From positions 5,890,001 to 5,954,000 of the forward strand of contig NZ_CP047318.1 of NCBI RefSeq assembly GCF_009857135.1: a DNA stretch of 64,000 nt, in the 5' to 3' direction. Source of the DNA: Streptomyces sp. HM190. GTDB taxonomy: Bacteria > Actinomycetota > Actinomycetes > Streptomycetales > Streptomycetaceae. The position numbers were made by a program, and so were the translations under genes. The notes under the pieces were generated by a model. That model was not told the origin of the DNA, did no database searches, and saw only the letters and a list, made by a program, of their open reading frames with translations. Positions within the stretch are counted from its first letter, which is position 1. Each line of letters starts with the position of its first letter. Shown here one piece after another: positions 60,624 through 64,000 of this stretch.

Positions 60624-61029
60624 GCCCCCACTCCTCCCGCACTCACGCCGCGGCCTCGGAGATCCTCAGAACACGCGGCCCCAGCCACCCATCACGACCC
60701 ATCCTCTCGCACATGCCAGCCGATATCCCATTGGGTCATCGCACAGGCAAGGAATGAGTCGCTTGGGGCTAGCATGTGCGTTCCTCCGTTGCCGTGCGGA
60801 GCGCCCGCCGACTTCAAACGCACCTGGCACCCGCCCGGGCCCGCATCGTCACCGAACTGGGCGGCCGTAACCGCCCAGCCACTGATGGATGAACATCTGT
60901 CCGCCGGGCCGACAAGCGAGGCCTCGGCCCTCCTGGCTGCAAGTGGAACCTCATATCCGGCGGGCTTTGCTGGATATGAGGTAACGAGGTACCTGCTTCG
61001 CGGCGAGCGGCTGGCCCTCATCAAGACGC
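60624..61029. other. gene-poor stretch with an inverted repeat
   Basis: About 400 bp without a convincing gene: frames in several directions lack family matches and coding periodicity. It contains an inverted repeat, CCTCATATCC at 60949-60958 and GGATATGAGG at 60972-60981. The stretch is richer in AT than the core and may be old recombination debris. Confidence 0.5.
60949..60981. promoter_or_regulatory. 10-bp inverted repeat
   Basis: CCTCATATCC/GGATATGAGG, perfect over 10 bp with a 13-nt loop. It could be an operator or hairpin; it lies 49 bp beyond the stop of the small membrane protein gene on the minus strand, so a terminator role is possible. Confidence 0.5.
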
Positions 61030-61272
61030 TCACCTGCGTTCGGGCTTCTTCGTCGCCTTGGTCACCCATGCGAGGCAGGCCCATCGAGCGACGCCGCCCA
61101 CGGCGAGGGCCACGAGAATGGCACCCCAGTCGATCACATGAGGCAGCCCGGGAAAGAAGGCGAAGAAAGCCAAGGTGACGACGAGACCCAAGAGGAACGC
61201 GACGATCCCCGCACGACGGCGCTGTGTTCCCAACACCCGATCCGAGTCCTGCCCCTGTCGCTGCTCAGTCAT
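61030..61272 (-). CDS. small two-helix membrane protein
   Basis: 80 residues from the ATG at 61272. A polar start (MTEQRQGQDSDRVLGTQRRR) is followed by two hydrophobic segments (AGIVAFLLGLVVTLAFFAFF and DWGAILVALAVGGVARWACLAW) and a basic KATKKPERR end. No family is recognised. It lies 7 bp downstream of the secreted protein gene at 61280, so the two may be co-transcribed. Confidence 0.65.
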   Translation of the reverse strand: MTEQRQGQDSDRVLGTQRRRAGIVAFLLGLVVTLAFFAFFPGLPHVIDWGAILVALAVGGVARWACLAWVTKATKKPERR

Positions 61273-61279
61273 GAACGAC

Positions 61280-61738
61280 TCACTTCGTGATGTGATGGCA
61301 CTGGCTGACGCGCCGCACCCCGTTGACATGGAGGTGGGCGCACGCTTTGCCATAACGAGGCAGAGTCTGGCGAGAGTTGTTGCGCATGGGGTCGATCTTG
61401 CATTCGCTGTGCGTCCGGCCGCGCGAAGTGCGGTAGGTGCGGTTGTTCGTATCGGCGTAGGTGAAATCGATGCGCCAGTTACAGAAACCGCTGCTGAGGG
61501 CCCCGACGAAGGCACAGTCGACGCCGGCGTTCTGGTACGTGATCCTTCTTCCGCTGCCTCGGATGATGTGGGTGAACATGCATCCGGTCGGTACCTTCAT
61601 CGTCAGACCACCCACGGTGTATTCGAAGGTCCGCACGGGTGTTGACCCGATCGCGGTGGCGTGCGCGCCCGTCGGGCTGGTGAGGATGAGGGTCCCCGCG
61701 GCGACCAGAGTCGTGGCAAGCCGGGTGACGTAGTGCAT
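61280..61738 (-). CDS. secreted cysteine-containing protein
   Basis: 152 residues from the ATG at 61738 (GGAGACC upstream). A signal peptide spans about 1-28 (RLATTLVAAGTLILTSPTGAHA). The mature part has six cysteines (GCMF, DCAF, FCNW, SECK, KACAH, SQCH), suggesting disulfides, and beta-rich sequence. No family is recognised. Similar small secreted proteins in Streptomyces have unknown function. The next gene downstream is the two-helix membrane protein. Confidence 0.7.
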   Translation of the reverse strand: MHYVTRLATTLVAAGTLILTSPTGAHATAIGSTPVRTFEYTVGGLTMKVPTGCMFTHIIRGSGRRITYQNAGVDCAFVGALSSGFCNWRIDFTYADTNNRTYRTSRGRTHSECKIDPMRNNSRQTLPRYGKACAHLHVNGVRRVSQCHHITK

Positions 61739-62493
61739 GACCAAGACGGTCTCCCTCTGATGATCTCCTGGTGAGCACCTGAAACAACCGGCCCCCGTGC
61801 AGGTCCGTTCCGGCAGGCGCACTCGGTTCACTGCCCTGAGTGATCAGGAATGCGGGCCGCTGACCAGCAGAAACGTTCGCTTCGCCGGCTCGGTTCCATG
61901 CATGAGCCAAACCACGGTTCGGTTCGTTGCCTACCCCTGCCTTCATCCGTCGCAACGAGGCCGGCGAATGCGGTCCAAGAGGCGGGCACGACTCGGAGTG
62001 ATCGCCACGACCCCAAGGCTGCGACCTCGTCTGACCGAACGAGACGGTGTCCTGCGCTGCGACTGCCCTCCCGGGCGATCGGCCAGGACGCCGGCGGAAG
62101 ATCCCATGCGTCGTGCTCTACGAGGCAGGACCTTCGTCGGTCACCCCGGGACGGGGCGAGCCCAGCTCATGACGTCCTCGAACGAGGCCGGAGCTCGCCA
62201 GACGGTCGACGATGCGAGTAGACCACGACAACCACCCAGGGTTGACCGCCGCCGTCAGGCTGGCCTGCCAGCCCTGTCCTTTACATCCGCTCTTGAGTGA
62301 ACGAGCCAGATGGAAGAGGGGACGCCGATAGCCGACAACCCATGGACCCACACCGCCCCGTACCAGCGTGATCTGACGGCGGCGTTCCGGCCGACGCAGG
62401 AAGAGGAACCGGCGCGGGGCAACCACGACTTCGAGGGCGTCCACAACACCCGACATGCAGCCGCTCCGGGCGACACACGCCTGCACGAACACG
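61739..62493. other. gene-poor stretch before att site
   Basis: About 750 bp with only short, overlapping frames on both strands and no recognisable family. The composition is less biased than in real Streptomyces genes. It may be debris downstream of the tRNA locus from earlier insertions. Confidence 0.45.
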
Positions 62494-62533
62494 AAGACCC
62501 CGGCCTCAGCGTTTCCGCTGGTGACGGGGTCTT
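62494..62533 (-). terminator. terminator of the tRNA-Arg locus
   Basis: On the minus strand AAGACCCCG (62533-62525) pairs with CGGGGTCTT (62502-62494), a classical stem, starting about 20 bp after the tRNA 3' end. It marks the left side as the original chromosomal downstream flank of the tRNA gene. Confidence 0.75.
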
Positions 62534-62551
62534 TGGGCACCTCATACAAGG

Positions 62552-62592
62552 TGCCCCCGGCAGGATTCGAACCTGCGCACACGGCTCCGGAG
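62552..62592 (-). other. tRNA-Arg(CCG) 3' fragment, att site
   Basis: The minus strand reads CTCCGGA (anticodon loop with CCG), GCCGT, a variable loop, then GCAGG-TTCGAAT-CCTGC (T arm) and the acceptor strand CGGGGGC with discriminator A at 62552. The matching 5' half is absent: bases past 62592 do not pair with the anticodon stem. This is the duplicated attachment core left by an element integrated into a tRNA-Arg gene. The tRNA terminator lies to the left, so the element lies to the right, and the intact tRNA should be beyond the window. Confidence 0.85.
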
Positions 62593-62970
62593 GGCCCGTC
62601 GGTTTCGGGAAAAGAAGCTTGTCACAGCCCTAGTGCCCCCATCGTGGGGGCGAACCAGTCCACAGGTAGTCCACAAGGTGTAGGTCCCTGACTTGCCGTG
62701 GCTGGCCGGCCCGCACGGAGCATGGTCAGAGACAACCGCAAGCCCCACAGGCTCATCCGAGATCAATCTTCCTGGCTAGGGACTGCAGTCCATGCCGGAT
62801 GCACCACCATCCTCGCGTCTCGTGCTTTCCGACCCTCCCACGCTCCGCAGTAGTCCCGCTCGGACCCTGCCGTAGGCAGGGTCCTGCAACCCATCCCGGT
62901 GATGGTTTACACAGAGTGAACGACTGGGTACAGCACATGAATCAGCGCAAGGTTGACCTTGGGGGGCGGC
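62593..62970. other. element left border, non-coding
   Basis: About 380 bp of non-coding sequence of the new element. It contains a perfect stem-loop (62862-62884) and probably the promoter of the gene at 62971. No gene seen; other frames here are shadows. Confidence 0.5.
62862..62884. terminator. perfect 10-bp hairpin
   Basis: GGACCCTGCC/GGCAGGGTCC with a GTA loop. It lies 87 bp before the gene at 62971. It may be a terminator protecting the border or an operator. Confidence 0.6.
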
Positions 62971-64000
62971 ATGCGAGTTTCGGAGTACTACAACCTCAAT
63001 CGCGGACAGGGAACGCTGGATTTCGTTGATGTAGACACGGTCATGGATGTCCCTGTCTACATCGACCCGAGTACGATCCGTCACTTGTCTGATGACTGGG
63101 GGAAAGAATGCATCAAAATGCTGACCACGTTCTTCGATAGCGTTCTCGATGCGGTGCGGCATGGTGACAAAGTTCGAGCAGACTATCTTCTTGGCAATCT
63201 GGGCGAACCAAACGAAACCCATCTCGGTATCTCGAAGGGCAAGAGTGCTGGTAGGGGTTTTGGTAAATGGATGCGAGAAGAGTTCGCCTTGAAGCTGGCC
63301 AAAAGCCAGGCCGCTCAATCGGGGCTAATTGAAGACCTGGAAGACACTGCCTTTTTTATCGATAAAGTCGATAAGGATATTGTTTCAGACATTACGACGA
63401 ACATTATTCGCGGACCGCTGATCACATACACGCATCAAATGGCAACGGCCTTTGGCATCCCGCTAGAGGAGGGCGTCGATAGCGGGCCTGTATGGAACGC
63501 TCAGGCTCTCAAGTGGGAAAATGGCCTAACCAGACTGCCTATTGCCGACGGGCACAAGCTCTTGCTTGTCCCGAAGGCGATCGTGCGCCGCGACCTGCAC
63601 CTGTCGCGGTCGGAGTATTATCGAAATCATCTGGTTCCGACGCTGCAGTCGGAAGAGGAGGCGGATCCGCGCAGCAAGTTGGTGAGGGTACTAAAGGGTG
63701 GAAAGAAGAAGGTATACAAGAAGGACGTGGAGGAAAAATACGGGTCCACTAAGCCCGACGTGACGCGAGAAACCCTGCAACGTCCATCGGTATACCATCA
63801 TTACAAGGAAATCAAGGCGCAGGTTGCTCCCGAGGTGATTTCCCACGCGGAGTTGAGCGAGGCGAACAGCACCCCAAAGCCTGACTATGCGGCACTCCTG
63901 CAAGCTGTGGTCGACACCCCTACTGGCAACGCGGAAGCAAACAACTATCATGCGCGCGTCGAGGCCCTTCTCACTGCCTTGTTCTACCCGTCACTCATCA
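62971..64000 (+). CDS. unrecognised accessory protein, open at right edge
   Basis: 343 codons are open to the window end with no stop. ATG 62971 follows GGGGGGCGGC. The protein starts MRVSEYYNLNRGQGTLDFVDVD and includes the segments VYIDPSTIRHLSDDWG, LGEPNETHLGISKGKSAGRG, DIVSDITTNIIRGPLITYTHQ, KLLLVPKAIVRRD and a basic VLKGGKKKVYKKDVEEKYG. It is GC-poorer than neighbours, with rare Streptomyces codons, so recently transferred. No family is recognised with certainty. The visible end ARVEALLTALFYPSL resembles, to my memory, proteins with a following restriction-endonuclease-like domain in defence islands; that part is not visible. It is the first gene inside the tRNA-Arg element. Confidence 0.88.
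   Translation, partial: MRVSEYYNLNRGQGTLDFVDVDTVMDVPVYIDPSTIRHLSDDWGKECIKMLTTFFDSVLDAVRHGDKVRADYLLGNLGEPNETHLGISKGKSAGRGFGKWMREEFALKLAKSQAAQSGLIEDLEDTAFFIDKVDKDIVSDITTNIIRGPLITYTHQMATAFGIPLEEGVDSGPVWNAQALKWENGLTRLPIADGHKLLLVPKAIVRRDLHLSRSEYYRNHLVPTLQSEEEADPRSKLVRVLKGGKKKVYKKDVEEKYGSTKPDVTRETLQRPSVYHHYKEIKAQVAPEVISHAELSEANSTPKPDYAALLQAVVDTPTGNAEANNYHARVEALLTALFYPSLI

Noticed and set aside
60692..61084. 130-codon minus-strand frame in the gap after modA
   Set aside because: No family, crosses an inverted repeat and overlaps the end of the small membrane protein gene.
62118..62582. 154-codon minus-strand frame near the tRNA fragment
   Set aside because: It begins inside the tRNA 3' end and its terminator, so it cannot be a normal gene.
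62552..62592. Possible intact tRNA-Arg gene
   Set aside because: The D arm and 5' acceptor strand are missing and the anticodon stem does not pair, so it is only a 3' fragment.

Overview
The window is high-GC actinobacterial chromosome. Codon use, GTG/TTG starts, a conservon, a nickel superoxide dismutase, a fused 2-oxoglutarate dehydrogenase and a Ku/LigD repair pair all point to Streptomyces. From memory, the core gene order resembles the sodN to ku stretch of the Streptomyces coelicolor chromosome, but no alignment was run. Both ends show marks of integrated elements.

Layout. (1) 1-2107: edge of an integrated element with an excisionase-like HTH gene, an Xre regulator and a tyrosine integrase that stops 7 bp from the stop codon of sodN. 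(2) 2115-10528: sodN/sodX, a CGNR regulator, a methyltransferase, a polar amino-acid ABC importer, malic enzyme and an NADPH:quinone-type oxidoreductase. (3) 10563-15445: a small HTH gene plus a ClpC-N-domain gene behind a perfect palindrome, a PadR/DUF4097 operon, and small conserved genes. (4) 15469-24446: the 2-oxoglutarate dehydrogenase fusion (kgd), a two-component system, a spermidine-synthase-like protein, a decayed GH3 gene with a 29-bp frameshifting duplication, and a rhomboid-like membrane protein. (5) 24565-28752: lon behind a HAIR-like HspR site, a MarR regulator, an IS481-type remnant and a PP2C-like phosphatase. (6) 29111-35070: a complete conservon (cvnA-B-C-D) followed by a styrene/indole-monooxygenase-like flavoprotein. 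(7) 35080-44290: NlpC/P60 hydrolase, TetR plus AurF-type diiron oxygenase, a penicillin-binding protein with a FtsW/RodA partner, an SH3 protein, and a lipoprotein/histidine-kinase pair. (8) 44460-52958: tyrosine phosphatase, NERD-like protein, divergent LigD-polymerase and Ku genes, a flippase-like protein and a large GAF-PP2C-ATPase regulator. (9) 53018-60623: ferredoxin-like gene, cobalamin-type importer (btuF-D-C) under a cobalamin riboswitch, a hexanucleotide array, and the molybdate importer (modA-B-C). (10) 60624-62592: sparse region ending in a duplicated tRNA-Arg(CCG) 3' end. (11) 62593-64000: a new element with lower GC that carries an unrecognised gene open at the right edge.

The core genes cover central carbon metabolism (malic enzyme, kgd), nutrient import (amino acid, B12, Mo), redox defence (NiSOD), proteostasis (Lon, ClpN) and DNA repair (NHEJ). 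Two points deserve most attention. The gene running off the right end lies just inside a tRNA-Arg attachment site and is a candidate cargo gene. The integrase-bearing element at the left appears to have cut sodN off from its native 3' UTR, which in S. coelicolor is the source of a regulatory RNA.
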